From NCBI GenBank assembly GCA_902496645.1, contig CABVBR010000001.1, positions 1-41,451 of the forward strand: a DNA stretch of 41,451 nt, read 5' to 3'. Positions 15,047-23,267 of this stretch are shown here, in pieces. Below the pieces are notes generated by a model. It saw only the letters and a list, made by a program, of their open reading frames with translations. It did no database searches and had not been told where the DNA came from. Origin of the DNA: an uncultured Collinsella sp. (GTDB lineage Bacteria; Actinomycetota; Coriobacteriia; Coriobacteriales; Coriobacteriaceae). Position numbers and translations under genes: made by a program. Position 1 is the stretch's first letter; each line of letters starts with the position of its first letter.

Positions 15047-15901
15047 CTATTTCGATGCGCGCTCGGCCGCCTCAATCACATGTTTAGCGAGAATCGCCGT
15101 CGTTACGGCGCCCACGCCGCCCGGCACGGGGGTGATGGAGCCGACAACCGGCTCAGCAGCATCAAAATCGACGTCGCCGACCAGCTTGCCGGCGGCCTCG
15201 TCCCAGTTAATGCCCACATCAATGATCGTCTGGCCCTCGCGAACCGCATCCGCGCCAATCGTGTGCGCACGTCCAACCGCGGCAACAATAATGTCGGCAG
15301 AACGGCACTCGGCAGCCAAGTCGCGCGTATGCGTATGGCACGTCGTCACTGTGACATTGCGAGCCGTAAGCATGGCGGCAACGGGACGGCCAATCACCAG
15401 CGATCGGCCGACGACCGCGACCTTGGCCCCATCCAGCTCAACGCCGTAATGGTCCAGCAACGCCAGCACGGCCTCGGCCGTGCAAGGGGCAAAACCCTCG
15501 CCACGCCCCGAAAGCGTGGTAAGCAGCGAGGCCGGCGTCATGGAGTCAACATCCTTGGCGGGATCGAGTGCCGCGGCAACTGCATCCTCGTCAAGACCGG
15601 CAGGCAGCGGGCGGAACAGCAGACAGCCATGAACAATGGGGTTGGCATTGATGTCCTTAATAGCCGCCAGTAGCTCGTCCTGCGAAACATCGGCAGGAAG
15701 CAAAACGCGACGAGCCTCGATGCCGACCTTCTCGCAGCGCTTGAGGGCACCGCGCTCGTAGGATAGGTCGTCCTCGCGCTCGCCCACGCGCACGATGGCC
15801 AGCGTCGGCACAACGCCGCGCTCACGCAAAGCCATGCAGCGAGCAGCGAGTTCCTCGGTCAAAGCACGGGCAACAGGGGCCCCCTTCAGCAGCTCAGCCA
15901 T
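15047..15901 (-). CDS. folD: Bifunctional methylene-THF dehydrogenase / methenyl-THF cyclohydrolase
   Basis: A 284-residue FolD, of normal family length. It interconverts 5,10-methylene-, 5,10-methenyl- and 10-formyl-tetrahydrofolate in the cytoplasm using NAD(P). Signatures visible are SYERGALKRCEKVG (the catalytic Tyr and Lys region), HGCLLFRPLP (equivalent of the usual GxLVQLPLP), KDVDSMTP, the cofactor loop VAVVGRSLVIGRPVAAML, and PVPGGVGAVTTAIL near the end. The ATG at 15901 comes two bases after the stop of fchA, with GAGGGG as ribosome site, so the two genes are co-transcribed and probably coupled. With fhs at 27808-29475 it completes the formate-to-methylene-THF route. Confidence 0.96.
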   Translation of the reverse strand: MAELLKGAPVARALTEELAARCMALRERGVVPTLAIVRVGEREDDLSYERGALKRCEKVGIEARRVLLPADVSQDELLAAIKDINANPIVHGCLLFRPLPAGLDEDAVAAALDPAKDVDSMTPASLLTTLSGRGEGFAPCTAEAVLALLDHYGVELDGAKVAVVGRSLVIGRPVAAMLTARNVTVTTCHTHTRDLAAECRSADIIVAAVGRAHTIGADAVREGQTIIDVGINWDEAAGKLVGDVDFDAAEPVVGSITPVPGGVGAVTTAILAKHVIEAAERASK

Positions 15902-15903
15902 AG

Positions 15904-16536
15904 CTATCCCCTCTTCCTGGCTGCGTCAGCGGCGCGGCGCGCCAGAGCGTCGGCGCGCGGTAGCCACGTATCCAGCAGCTCATCGCACGCAGCCTCGAGC
16001 TCCTCGGCGCGGGCACGATCCTTCATAGACGTGGTGTTCGCAAAGAGCGTCAGACTCGCGCCCTGCATGGCGGCGCGGCAGAACACGGCGCCGCATGCCA
16101 CGTCGGACAGCAGCTGTCGGGAGCCCTTGTCCGCCATGTCCTCGAGCAGCGCCAGCGCGCGCCCGCAGGCATCCATAATCCGATACGGTGGCATGGCGGC
16201 CACGTGCAACGCGTCCTGAATCGCCGCAGGTCGAGCCGGATCCTCGCGCGAAATACCGTACGCCGCAGACACCTGGCCGTACGCACGAACATCCTCGGCG
16301 ACCAGACCCACAAGTTCCCGCGCCAACTCATCCGCCTGGGCAAATGCGTGCGTCAGATCGTCCGCACGATCGGCAAGCGCAGGGTTCGTCGCACCATAGC
16401 GAGCAACCATCCCGCACAGCGAGGCGCCCAGTGCTCCCACAAACGCGCTCGCACTACCGCCGCCGGGAACCGGCTCGCGTGCAGCCAACGCCTCGGCAAA
16501 ACCGCGACAGGTTTTATCCATCATCTCTTGGCTCAT
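15904..16536 (-). CDS. fchA: Cyclodeaminase/cyclohydrolase family protein (FTCD C-terminal type, FchA-like)
   Basis: A 210-residue stand-alone homologue of the cyclodeaminase half of formiminotransferase-cyclodeaminase. Such proteins convert formimino-THF to methenyl-THF with release of ammonia, or act as methenyl-THF cyclohydrolases (FchA). The hallmark PVPGGGSASAFVGALGASL is at residues 20-40, followed by the helical pattern of the family and GAVFCRAAMQGASLTLFANT near the end. I chose the ATG at 16536 (MSQEMMDKTC) because AGAGGTG lies just before it and the length then equals the family length; the upstream extension is poor. It overlaps none of folD but lies immediately before it. The nearby folD has the same cyclohydrolase capacity, so a formimino-THF role is possible, but no histidine-degradation gene is in the window. 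Confidence 0.88.
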   Translation of the reverse strand: MSQEMMDKTCRGFAEALAAREPVPGGGSASAFVGALGASLCGMVARYGATNPALADRADDLTHAFAQADELARELVGLVAEDVRAYGQVSAAYGISREDPARPAAIQDALHVAAMPPYRIMDACGRALALLEDMADKGSRQLLSDVACGAVFCRAAMQGASLTLFANTTSMKDRARAEELEAACDELLDTWLPRADALARRAADAARKRG

Positions 16537-16581
16537 CGAAACACCTCTGCCCACCGCGCCGGCCACCACGGGCCGCACGCA

Positions 16582-16624
16582 TAATAAAAATGGGACAACG
16601 ACGCTAGGAAGCGGCTGTCCCATT
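16582..16624 (-). terminator. Terminator of the zinc-ribbon protein gene
   Basis: On the minus strand AATGGGACA (16624-16616) pairs with TGTCCCATT (16597-16589), followed by a T-rich tail TTTATTATG. It lies between the stop at 16721 and fchA. Confidence 0.75.
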
Positions 16625-16720
16625 CATCGATCTTGTCCAAGCCAGTCTAGCCCATAAGACAAAGGCTGTCAGGAGCTCTGGCTATCGGCGTTTCCGATTG
16701 CCGGCTATAGGCACGGGCGC

Positions 16721-17560
16721 CTAGTCCACCTGGAACGTCGGCAACAGCGTATCGATAATCTTCGACCCCATGTCGCGGTTTGCAGTCGAGTACTCCAAAT
16801 GCGCCGTGGCAATCGTCGAATCCGTGACGATCGTCTTTTCGTAAATGATCGTGTCGCCGTCGCGCCACGAGACCACGTACCAGTTGTCGCCCTCTGCGGT
16901 ATAGAGATCGGCCTTGCCCGAGGTGTCCGCGTCGACGAACATCTCGTGTGCAGTTTCGTCGTTAATGTTGACGTAGCCAAACAGGTTGATCACAAAACCC
17001 GTCTCCGGATCCTTATACCTAGCGCCGCTGCTGCTGGGAGTATCTTCCATCTCAAAGCGATTGGGAATCGACATGCTATAAGGATGCATGTCGTTCGTGT
17101 ACGTATACACGTCGGTTAGATAATCGTCCGAATCGCCCGAACCGTAGTATGCCGACTCGTCCTCGGGAACGGCCTCGTCATCCGACGACGAAGACTCCTT
17201 GGCCTTGGACTTGTCGCTTTTCTTCTTGGCAGAAGAATCTTTCTCGTCCGAAGACCCGGTATCGATCACCGAGATTTGCGTGTCAGAGCTCTTGGACCCG
17301 TTAAGCATCGTGAGCGCAAACACCGTGCCACCCCCAAGGAGTATCACGGCGGCACACGCCACCGCGATGACAATCGGAGCTTTGCTCTTAGACTTTTGAG
17401 GCGCGGGCGCGACCGGCGGCATCGACTGGGTCAGGCCCGGGGCAGAGGAAGGACCAGCGCCCGCGGACGTCGGCGCGGAACCACCCGCAAGCGACGCCCC
17501 GCAATGCGTGCAAAACGTCGATCCATCGGGAACTTGCTGTCCGCATTTTTGACAGAACAT
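16721..17560 (-). CDS. Zinc-ribbon membrane-anchored protein of unknown function
   Basis: A 279-residue protein. The N-terminus is a zinc ribbon, MFCQKCGQQVPDGSTFCTHCG, with the four Cys ligands at residues 3, 6, 17 and 20. A Pro/Ala/Ser-rich stretch leads to one membrane helix at about residues 62-85 (APIVIAVACAAVILLGGG). A Ser/Lys/Asp-rich linker then leads to a folded, presumably extracellular, domain from about residue 135 (YTNDMHPYSMSIPNRFEME, TGFVINLFGYVN, DGDTIIYEKTIVTD). This layout, cytoplasmic zinc ribbon plus exported domain, is common in Gram-positive bacteria but its function is unknown. AAAGG precedes the ATG. It is transcribed divergently from the lipoprotein genes. Confidence 0.75.
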   Translation of the reverse strand: MFCQKCGQQVPDGSTFCTHCGASLAGGSAPTSAGAGPSSAPGLTQSMPPVAPAPQKSKSKAPIVIAVACAAVILLGGGTVFALTMLNGSKSSDTQISVIDTGSSDEKDSSAKKKSDKSKAKESSSSDDEAVPEDESAYYGSGDSDDYLTDVYTYTNDMHPYSMSIPNRFEMEDTPSSSGARYKDPETGFVINLFGYVNINDETAHEMFVDADTSGKADLYTAEGDNWYVVSWRDGDTIIYEKTIVTDSTIATAHLEYSTANRDMGSKIIDTLLPTFQVD

Positions 17561-17708
17561 CGTTCGACCTTTCGTGGTTTAGCTTTTGTCACAGCCAAGT
17601 CTAAAACCTCAAGCCGGCATTGCTGTTGCGCAACATTGGGAGCATCAACCAAGCGGCACGCTTGCCCAGCGCCAGGCCCACCTTGCGGCAAGCCCGCACA
17701 CGCAAACA

Positions 17709-17726
17709 TGGGACATCTGGCCCACC
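17709..17726 (+). promoter_or_regulatory. Motif TGGGACATCTGGCCCACC shared with the next lipoprotein gene
   Basis: An 18-base imperfect palindrome that recurs with 16 of 18 identities at 18681-18698. It lies 216 bases before the first lipoprotein start; a possible -10 (TATCTATAAG, near 17759) follows. The rest of the 364-base gap 17561-17924 holds no gene that I can support. Confidence 0.45.
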
Positions 17727-17924
17727 TTTCGAGACTCCCGGGCAGCACATGCTGGGGCATATCTATAAGTAAGGAACCCAGTTGGGGAACGGCCGCGCAA
17801 CGGCCACAAGCGATGAACGGAGGCATAAGCCGCACAGTACACAGAGACATCCGCCGCCAGCGCAATCAGTACCCCAACAGCATGCGGCGCCGTGATGTCA
17901 TCGGCAGACAAGGAGGACGCCACC

Positions 17925-18530
17925 ATGAAGAAAAAGACCCTATCGATCCTTTCCCTTTGCATCGCCCTCTTTGCCGCGTTTGCCCTTGTCGGCTGCGGCG
18001 GGATCGCATCGGGCGGAGGCCCCAGCGGCGGCGCCAAGAGCGAGGGCAAGGAAAAGGCCCCCGTCGCCAAGAAGACCGACTTTATCTGGTTTAAGGTGGA
18101 GATGCCCGAGGGCGTCGGCGTAAGCGACTCCGCCGGCAAGAATGCCGACAGGGTCCAGCTCACCTTCCCCGAAGACGAGAACGCCTCGGCCGATCGCTTT
18201 ATCCCCGTTTGGAAAAAAGCGCTGACGGCCGAGGAATCCCACGCCGACCAGGCGGAAAAGAAGGGGGATACGTTCCAGTGGAAGGATGGCGGGTCCGTCG
18301 AGTATGACGGCAGGACGTGGCTCGTCGGAACATACGAGGACAACAGCGGCATCTCAACCATGCTTTTTACCGACGTTGAGCCGGGAAGCGTCTACGTCCT
18401 TATCTCGAACTTCGACCAGCACAAGAAAGAAGCCGAGGCGCTCCTCAACTCCATCGAGTTCCCCGATGACATGGCAGAGGCAGTTTCCGAGGCACGAGAA
18501 GTCGAGATTTCGAGCATCGAGATCAAGTAA
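17925..18530 (+). CDS. Lipoprotein, first of a tandem paralogous pair
   Basis: A 201-residue predicted lipoprotein. The signal sequence MKKKTLSILSLCIALFAAFALVGC ends in a lipobox (LVGC), so the Cys at residue 24 should be lipidated and the protein held on the outer face of the membrane. A Gly/Ser-rich tether leads into a domain starting KTDFIWFKVEMPEGV, with FTDVEPGSVYVLISN in the middle and EIKs at the end. It is a clear paralogue of the next gene, sharing TDFIWFKVE.PEGV, DRFIP and FTDV..GSVYV. I chose the ATG at 17925 because AAGGAGG precedes it and the lipoprotein signal then begins correctly. The function is unknown; no enzymatic motif is recognised. Confidence 0.82.
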   Translation: MKKKTLSILSLCIALFAAFALVGCGGIASGGGPSGGAKSEGKEKAPVAKKTDFIWFKVEMPEGVGVSDSAGKNADRVQLTFPEDENASADRFIPVWKKALTAEESHADQAEKKGDTFQWKDGGSVEYDGRTWLVGTYEDNSGISTMLFTDVEPGSVYVLISNFDQHKKEAEALLNSIEFPDDMAEAVSEAREVEISSIEIK

Positions 18531-18600
18531 CGGGACACCCGCACGCGCCTACGCGCACCCGCGTACACGCGCCCCATTAAAACAACGGGCCCCAACCCAA

Positions 18601-18633
18601 GGAGGGTCGGCAGCACCGGCCCTCCCCTCTTTT
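18601..18633 (+). terminator. Terminator after the first lipoprotein gene
   Basis: GGAGGGTCGG (18601-18610) pairs with CCGGCCCTCC (18616-18625) through one mismatch, with a five-base loop and CCTCTTTT after it. Confidence 0.85.
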
Positions 18634-18680
18634 GCGCCCGGACATATTGCCACTCGCCGGCGCAAATCCGGCCCCCAGAA

Positions 18681-18698
18681 TGGGACACATGGCCCACC
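18681..18698 (+). promoter_or_regulatory. Second copy of the shared motif, TGGGACACATGGCCCACC
   Basis: It lies 90 bases before the second lipoprotein start. Similarity to the first copy continues a few bases further (CGAG). A candidate -10, TACAGT, lies near 18718. Confidence 0.45.
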
Positions 18699-18770
18699 CT
18701 AGCGAGCCGTCCGCGCGTACAGTAAAGGCAGGTAATCCATGGGCGGTTACAGATCGAGGAGGACACGACC

Positions 18771-19364
18771 ATGAAAAAGAAGGCCTTAGCGATTCTCACC
18801 CTCTGCACAAGCCTCTTTGCCGCAGTTACCCTGGTGGGTTGTGGCGGAAGCGGTGGCGCTACCGGCAGCGGCGGTGGCGGCGGAGCAGAAAAGCCAGCCG
18901 TGGATATGAGGACCGACTTCATTTGGTTTAAGGTCGAGGTCCCCGAGGGCGTCGAGATCACCGACGTTGCAGGCGACACCGCCGACAGGGCCCAGTTTAA
19001 GTTCACCGAAAGCGAGCACGCCAGCGACCGCTTCATCCCCGTCTTCGACCCTGACAAGAACGCCGACGAGCTGTTTGACTACGAGGCCAAGTGGAAGACC
19101 GACTTTGAGTGGACCGAGAATGATCCCGTCAAGTACAACGGCAAGTCCTGGCGCAACGCTTCCTACACGCACACGGGCGGTGTGACGACCGAGTACTTCA
19201 CCGACGTTGACGGCGGCAGCGTGTACGTGCGCGTCGACAACGTCGAGGAGCACAAGGACGCCGTCGAGACCATGATGAAGTCTCTGGAATTTGCCGACGA
19301 CATCGCCAAGGCCAAGACCGAGGCCATGGACGTTAAGCTCGAGGATATCGAGATCAAGCGCTAA
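18771..19364 (+). CDS. Lipoprotein, second of a tandem paralogous pair
   Basis: A 197-residue predicted lipoprotein with signal MKKKALAILTLCTSLFAAV and lipobox LVGC, then a Gly-rich tether. The exported domain matches the gene at 17925-18530 over its whole length: RTDFIWFKVEVPEGV, ADRAQF, SDRFIPVF, YFTDVDGGSVYVRVDN, and DIEIK at the end. GAGGAGG gives a strong ribosome site for the ATG at 18771. It has its own terminator and its own copy of the upstream motif, so the two lipoproteins are probably separate but co-regulated transcription units. The function is unknown; the two paralogues differ most in the charged central part. Confidence 0.82.
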   Translation: MKKKALAILTLCTSLFAAVTLVGCGGSGGATGSGGGGGAEKPAVDMRTDFIWFKVEVPEGVEITDVAGDTADRAQFKFTESEHASDRFIPVFDPDKNADELFDYEAKWKTDFEWTENDPVKYNGKSWRNASYTHTGGVTTEYFTDVDGGSVYVRVDNVEEHKDAVETMMKSLEFADDIAKAKTEAMDVKLEDIEIKR

Positions 19365-19434
19365 GCGACTGGCGAGCGCAACGGGAAATACGAACGCAGC
19401 GCTAACAAGCGACGGTGCCCCAGCGCTTCGTACT

Positions 19435-19468
19435 AAGGGAGGGCCGGTAAACCGACCCTCCCTTTCTT
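19435..19468 (+). terminator. Terminator after the second lipoprotein gene
   Basis: AAGGGAGGGCCGGT (19435-19448) pairs with ACCGACCCTCCCTT (19451-19464) through one mismatch, followed by TCTTAT. The remaining 200 bases up to the PI-PLC gene hold no gene; a TATAGT that could be its -10 lies near 19620. Confidence 0.88.
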
Positions 19469-19668
19469 ATGCCGGTAGCCGGCAAACGCGAGGGTGCCGG
19501 GCGGCAAAACCACCCCAGCGCGGTAGCAGCACAAGTAGACAAGCGCCCCAACGCGTCCTCCCGCCGATTTATAGCGCCGCGCACACAATTTAAGCCGACA
19601 CCTTTAAACATCCGAGCAGTATAGTGACCAAAATAAGTGCATAACCGCACCCTGCGAATGGAGGAGTT

Positions 19669-22152
19669 ATGACCGAACACCATGCCATCAGTCGCCGAGC
19701 GTTTACGCTGGGCCTTGGACTCGCAGCATTGTCGCCATTTGCAAGCCTGCCCGAAACCGTGACGCCGGGTATTCCCCTGCGAGCGGCATTTGCAGAAGAC
19801 GCGCCCACACCGGCGAAGAGCCTCCATAATTTCGTCATTCGCCTTCGCCCCGCGGGCTATTTTCGCACCGCAAGCGTCAATGAAGACGGCAACGTTATCG
19901 GCAACGCCTGCCACCTGTTTAATGACGGCACGTCCAGCAAGCTCATCCTTGAGAACGTGCTGACCGATGCAGATAATACAAATTGGTATGCCATCCGCAC
20001 CTTACTCAATTTCGAAGAGCATAAAAAGACGGGCTACAGCATTTGGTCGGTCGACGGCGACTCGAACAAAGATGGAAAGGTCATCCACGTATGGAGTGGC
20101 GAGCATGACGACAAGCCCAGCCGCTCTTTTGCGTTCGATCGCCAGCCAAACGGAACCTATATCATCCGAGACCGCACAAACGAGAAAAAAGACATTAATT
20201 ACCTGGCCATAGAAAAGGACGGCAAAGACCAGGACAACAACAAGATCTGCCATAAGAGGAAGAGCATTCCGTGGGAGCTCGAACTTGTCGGTTACGACAT
20301 GGGCAAGATCAATACCACGGTTAGAAGTATCGACTGGACCACGTATAGCAGCTACGTCGACGGACCATGTTGGATGAAATACGTCGACAACAACAAGTTC
20401 CTCGACGAACTGAGCATCCCGGGCACGCACGATTCGGGCACCTGCAGCGTGGACAACGACACCGAGCCCCAATCCTCCCAAGCAAAATGCCAGCAGGATT
20501 ACATCCCCACGCAGCTGCTCGAAGGCGTTCGCTATTTTGATATTCGACTTGGAAAGGGCGAGAACCCCGGCATCGACCACGGAGCTTGTTACCTGCTCAA
20601 AAAAGACGGGAACTTTATGCATCTCTCCGATGTCATCGGGTACTTCAATACGTTTTTGAGCGAAAACCCGACAGAAGCGCTCATCATGCTCGTGTCGCGG
20701 GGCAATGACGAGGCTACCGACGAAAGCCTCACGACGGCCTTGGGCAAGGTTTTTGATGAGAACCCCGACCTGTTCTACACATCGAGCCGCATCCCCACGC
20801 TGGGCGAGGTGCGCGGAAAGATCGTCCTGCTGCGTCGGTTTGGGCTCGCCGGCAACAGCGTAAGCAGCCACACATGGGGCCTCGACCTCACCCAATGGGA
20901 CGACAAAATCGCAGCACACACCGACAGCACCTCTATGTGTCTCGTTCGAGACGAGCGGGGCTTTGAAGCCGTGGGGAAAACGGGTGACGAAGAGCCCTAT
21001 TGCACCAAGGTATACGCCCAGGACCATTACGAATGCACAGGAACCGACAAAATCGGCTGGGTCGATATGGCGCTGCAGGAGACAACCAAGCTCGCCCGCA
21101 TCATGGTGGACGTCGAGGACAATGACGGGGCCAAGGTAAAGGTCCTGGAGCACAGCTGGTGTATCAACTACACCAGCTGCACGAACTACAAGCAAGGAAG
21201 CAATCCTTTTACCGCAGCACGAGTGGTCAACGAGCATCTATACAAGAGCCAGTATATAAACAGCACCGGAAATGAGAGCACAAAGGAGGACTGCCTCAAG
21301 CACATTGGCATCATTGCGTCCGACTTTGTTGATGCGGCACTGGCCCGAAGCATCTACCAGCGCAATTACGATGCGAAGCACAAGCAGACCGTTTCGTACT
21401 ACCTCCCGACCCGTATACGCATGACATACGGCGACTCGTTGAGCGATGCCTCACTCCAGGATGGAAAGACCGTTGGCGAGGGTCGTTTCCGCCTTGTCGA
21501 CAGCAGTAACGTACTCAACGTGGCGGCTTCGGGCAACACGTTTGCTATCGAATACGTGGATGTCGACGCCCTGGGCAACGAGACCGTTACGGAACTGCAG
21601 GGTTCCGTGCCCATCGATATCGACCCGCGCGCACTGACGCCCCACTTTGAAGGGCTCGAGGGCCTTAAGGCCGGCGAGGACGTGCGCGCAAAGATCGCGG
21701 CGCCGCTCGAGGGCAAGCTCGAAGGCGATGCCTGCACCGCCCAGCTCGAGTTTATGCACGATGCAAACGGCGCTCCGGGCACGGCAATGGCCGAGGATGA
21801 GGCATTTGCCGCGGGGACGTATTGGGTGCGTGCGAAAGGCCTGTTGGGCGACGCGGCGCAGAACTACACGCTTGCCACCGACGGAGCCGCAAGCTTTACT
21901 GTGACGACTTCGGGCGACGCGGGCGACACCGGCAACGGTACCGGCGGCGGCAACGGCAACGATGCCAACGCGGGCAGCGCGGACAAGAACGGTAAGGGCA
22001 ACAAGGGCAAGGGCTCGGGCGGAAAACTCGCCGGCACGGGCGACGGCTCTGGCATCGCCGCCGGGCTCGCCGCTGCCGCCGCAGCGACAACAGCCGTCGG
22101 CGCGGCAATGCTTGTTAACGACCGCGAAGGCAACGAAGGTGTTGACGAGTAG
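19669..22152 (+). CDS. Tat-exported PI-PLC X-domain surface protein with LAXTG sorting signal
   Basis: An 827-residue exported protein. The N-terminus has a twin-arginine signal (SRRAFTLGLGLAA, Arg 9 and 10) with likely cleavage after AFA at residue 42. Residues about 50-220 resemble a ricin-like beta-trefoil (IWSVDGDSNKDGKVIHVW). The phosphatidylinositol-specific phospholipase C X-domain follows from about residue 245, with catalytic-type histidines in PGTHDSG (His254) and IDHGA (His304) and FDIRLG between. Residues about 580-760 are Ig/MBG-like repeats. After a Gly/Asn linker comes LAGTG at 787-791, a hydrophobic helix and a short tail with one Arg, the form of a class E sortase (LAXTG) signal. 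GGAGGAG precedes the ATG. The substrate could be a phosphoinositide or glycosyl-PI; it is not proven. Confidence 0.85.
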   Translation: MTEHHAISRRAFTLGLGLAALSPFASLPETVTPGIPLRAAFAEDAPTPAKSLHNFVIRLRPAGYFRTASVNEDGNVIGNACHLFNDGTSSKLILENVLTDADNTNWYAIRTLLNFEEHKKTGYSIWSVDGDSNKDGKVIHVWSGEHDDKPSRSFAFDRQPNGTYIIRDRTNEKKDINYLAIEKDGKDQDNNKICHKRKSIPWELELVGYDMGKINTTVRSIDWTTYSSYVDGPCWMKYVDNNKFLDELSIPGTHDSGTCSVDNDTEPQSSQAKCQQDYIPTQLLEGVRYFDIRLGKGENPGIDHGACYLLKKDGNFMHLSDVIGYFNTFLSENPTEALIMLVSRGNDEATDESLTTALGKVFDENPDLFYTSSRIPTLGEVRGKIVLLRRFGLAGNSVSSHTWGLDLTQWDDKIAAHTDSTSMCLVRDERGFEAVGKTGDEEPYCTKVYAQDHYECTGTDKIGWVDMALQETTKLARIMVDVEDNDGAKVKVLEHSWCINYTSCTNYKQGSNPFTAARVVNEHLYKSQYINSTGNESTKEDCLKHIGIIASDFVDAALARSIYQRNYDAKHKQTVSYYLPTRIRMTYGDSLSDASLQDGKTVGEGRFRLVDSSNVLNVAASGNTFAIEYVDVDALGNETVTELQGSVPIDIDPRALTPHFEGLEGLKAGEDVRAKIAAPLEGKLEGDACTAQLEFMHDANGAPGTAMAEDEAFAAGTYWVRAKGLLGDAAQNYTLATDGAASFTVTTSGDAGDTGNGTGGGNGNDANAGSADKNGKGNKGKGSGGKLAGTGDGSGIAAGLAAAAAATTAVGAAMLVNDREGNEGVDE

Positions 22153-22187
22153 GCCATCCGGCCCTTTTGGACACATCGATTTGATGA

Positions 22188-22222
22188 GGGGCGCAGAATA
22201 CCATTCTGCGCCCCCGATTTTT
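22188..22222 (+). terminator. Strong terminator after the PI-PLC gene
   Basis: GGGGCGCAGAAT (22188-22199) pairs perfectly with ATTCTGCGCCCC (22203-22214), three-base loop, followed by CGATTTTT. Confidence 0.93.
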
Positions 22223-22247
22223 ACCGTGGCCCGAACGCCGCCATAGG

Positions 22248-22517
22248 CTACATCACCATGTTCAACGCGTTAACAAACTCCTGGGCCTTCGCACGGCTGC
22301 TCAGGCAAAAGACGCAGGCAGTCAACAGCCGGTTACGTAGGAAAACATCGCGACCCTTGATCCTGTTGACCCCCGTGATGTCCTTAAGGTAAACGATCTC
22401 GGTGCGCTTGCCACCAAACGTGCCCTTCTTGAGCACCTCGATACGGTTAGGCTAGATCTTGACGTCTTTAAACCTGCCCGAACCTTTGTCCTGGAACAAC
22501 AAGGTGCTGTTGTCCAT
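22248..22517 (-). pseudogene. Small PH-like protein gene interrupted by an in-frame TAG
   Basis: Reading from ATG at 22517, which has GGGAG ahead of it, gives MDNSTLLFQDKGSGRFKDVKI, then TAG at 22454-22452, then PNRIEVLKKGTFGGKRTEIVYLKDITGV and on to NALNMVM at 22248. The frame continues across the stop without a shift, and the two halves together make an 89-codon gene resembling a small bacterial PH-like domain (IEVLKKG, YLKDITGV patterns). A single substitution, for example TAC to TAG, would explain it. A downstream GTG at 22436 could restart only a 62-residue fragment. It is probably a recent nonsense mutation or a sequence error. Confidence 0.62.
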
Positions 22518-22720
22518 GCGTGTCACTCCCATGGGGTTCGCTAAAACTGCCTCTATGGTCACATTTTAGTCACTTCGGGAATCCTGCACGAAGGCGCTAG
22601 GCGACATTGAAATTCGAGTCCGCGCGAGGCTTTAAGATAGACATGATCAGCCGCATCGATGCGACTGGCAATGCTTCTAGGAGTACGCCTCGTATTATTC
22701 GCCATTAGAGGAGGCCTTAC

Positions 22721-23173
22721 ATGCTTTACGTATGGGAATTCGAGTTCTTTGATTCGGACGGTATGGTCGATGCCGTGCCATGTGGCTCGCTGGACGGAGG
22801 TGGAACGTTCGGATCCGACCTAAACGACGCCGTCGAAAGCGCCGCCGATTTTCTCGCATGTATGGTCGACCATCACCTTATGGGCGGCGTCGATTTTCCC
22901 GCGCCGGACTTTGGACACCAGCCACAACACGGCGGCAAGATTATCGCCGTGGCCGTCAGCCGCGAGCTCGGCGACATCCCCGCCGTCACCGCAGCGGATG
23001 CCGCACGTATGCTCGGTGTTAGCTCAGCACGGGTATCGCAACTGATAAATGCAGGAATGTTGGATTCATGGAAGGACGGCGCCAAGCGCATGGTGTCCAA
23101 AGCTTCCATCGAGGCACGACTCGCCGACGCACCAAAGGCAGGGCGCCCAAAAGAGGTCCCTATTGCCGTATAA
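22721..23173 (+). CDS. HicB-like protein with C-terminal helix-turn-helix
   Basis: A 150-residue protein in two parts. Residues 1-65 (YVWEFEFFDSDGMVDAVPCGS, GTFGSDLNDAVESAADFLACMVDHH) follow the fold pattern of HicB-like antitoxins. Residues about 88-145 form a helix-turn-helix of the MerR/excisionase type, TAADAARMLGVSSARVSQLINAGML, with a basic wing. GAGGAGG precedes the ATG at 22721. No HicA toxin gene is found on either side, so it is either an orphan antitoxin or a transcription regulator built on the HicB fold. Its neighbours are the interrupted PH-like gene and a SHOCT protein on the other strand. Confidence 0.68.
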   Translation: MLYVWEFEFFDSDGMVDAVPCGSLDGGGTFGSDLNDAVESAADFLACMVDHHLMGGVDFPAPDFGHQPQHGGKIIAVAVSRELGDIPAVTAADAARMLGVSSARVSQLINAGMLDSWKDGAKRMVSKASIEARLADAPKAGRPKEVPIAV

Positions 23174-23267
23174 GGCGAGGCTACTTCGCACTTTTATTCC
23201 ACACGATGTTTTCAGCCTGGTATAAACAAGTTCAATAACAGAAAGCAAATCCAACCATCGTGTCTAA

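Noticed and set aside
22452..22454. TAG as a pyrrolysine or programmed readthrough codon
   Set aside because: No pyrrolysine methyltransferase context or readthrough structure is seen; a nonsense mutation is simpler.
22518..22720. HicA toxin gene next to the HicB-like gene
   Set aside because: No small frame with a HicA-like pattern exists in this gap or in 23174-23267.
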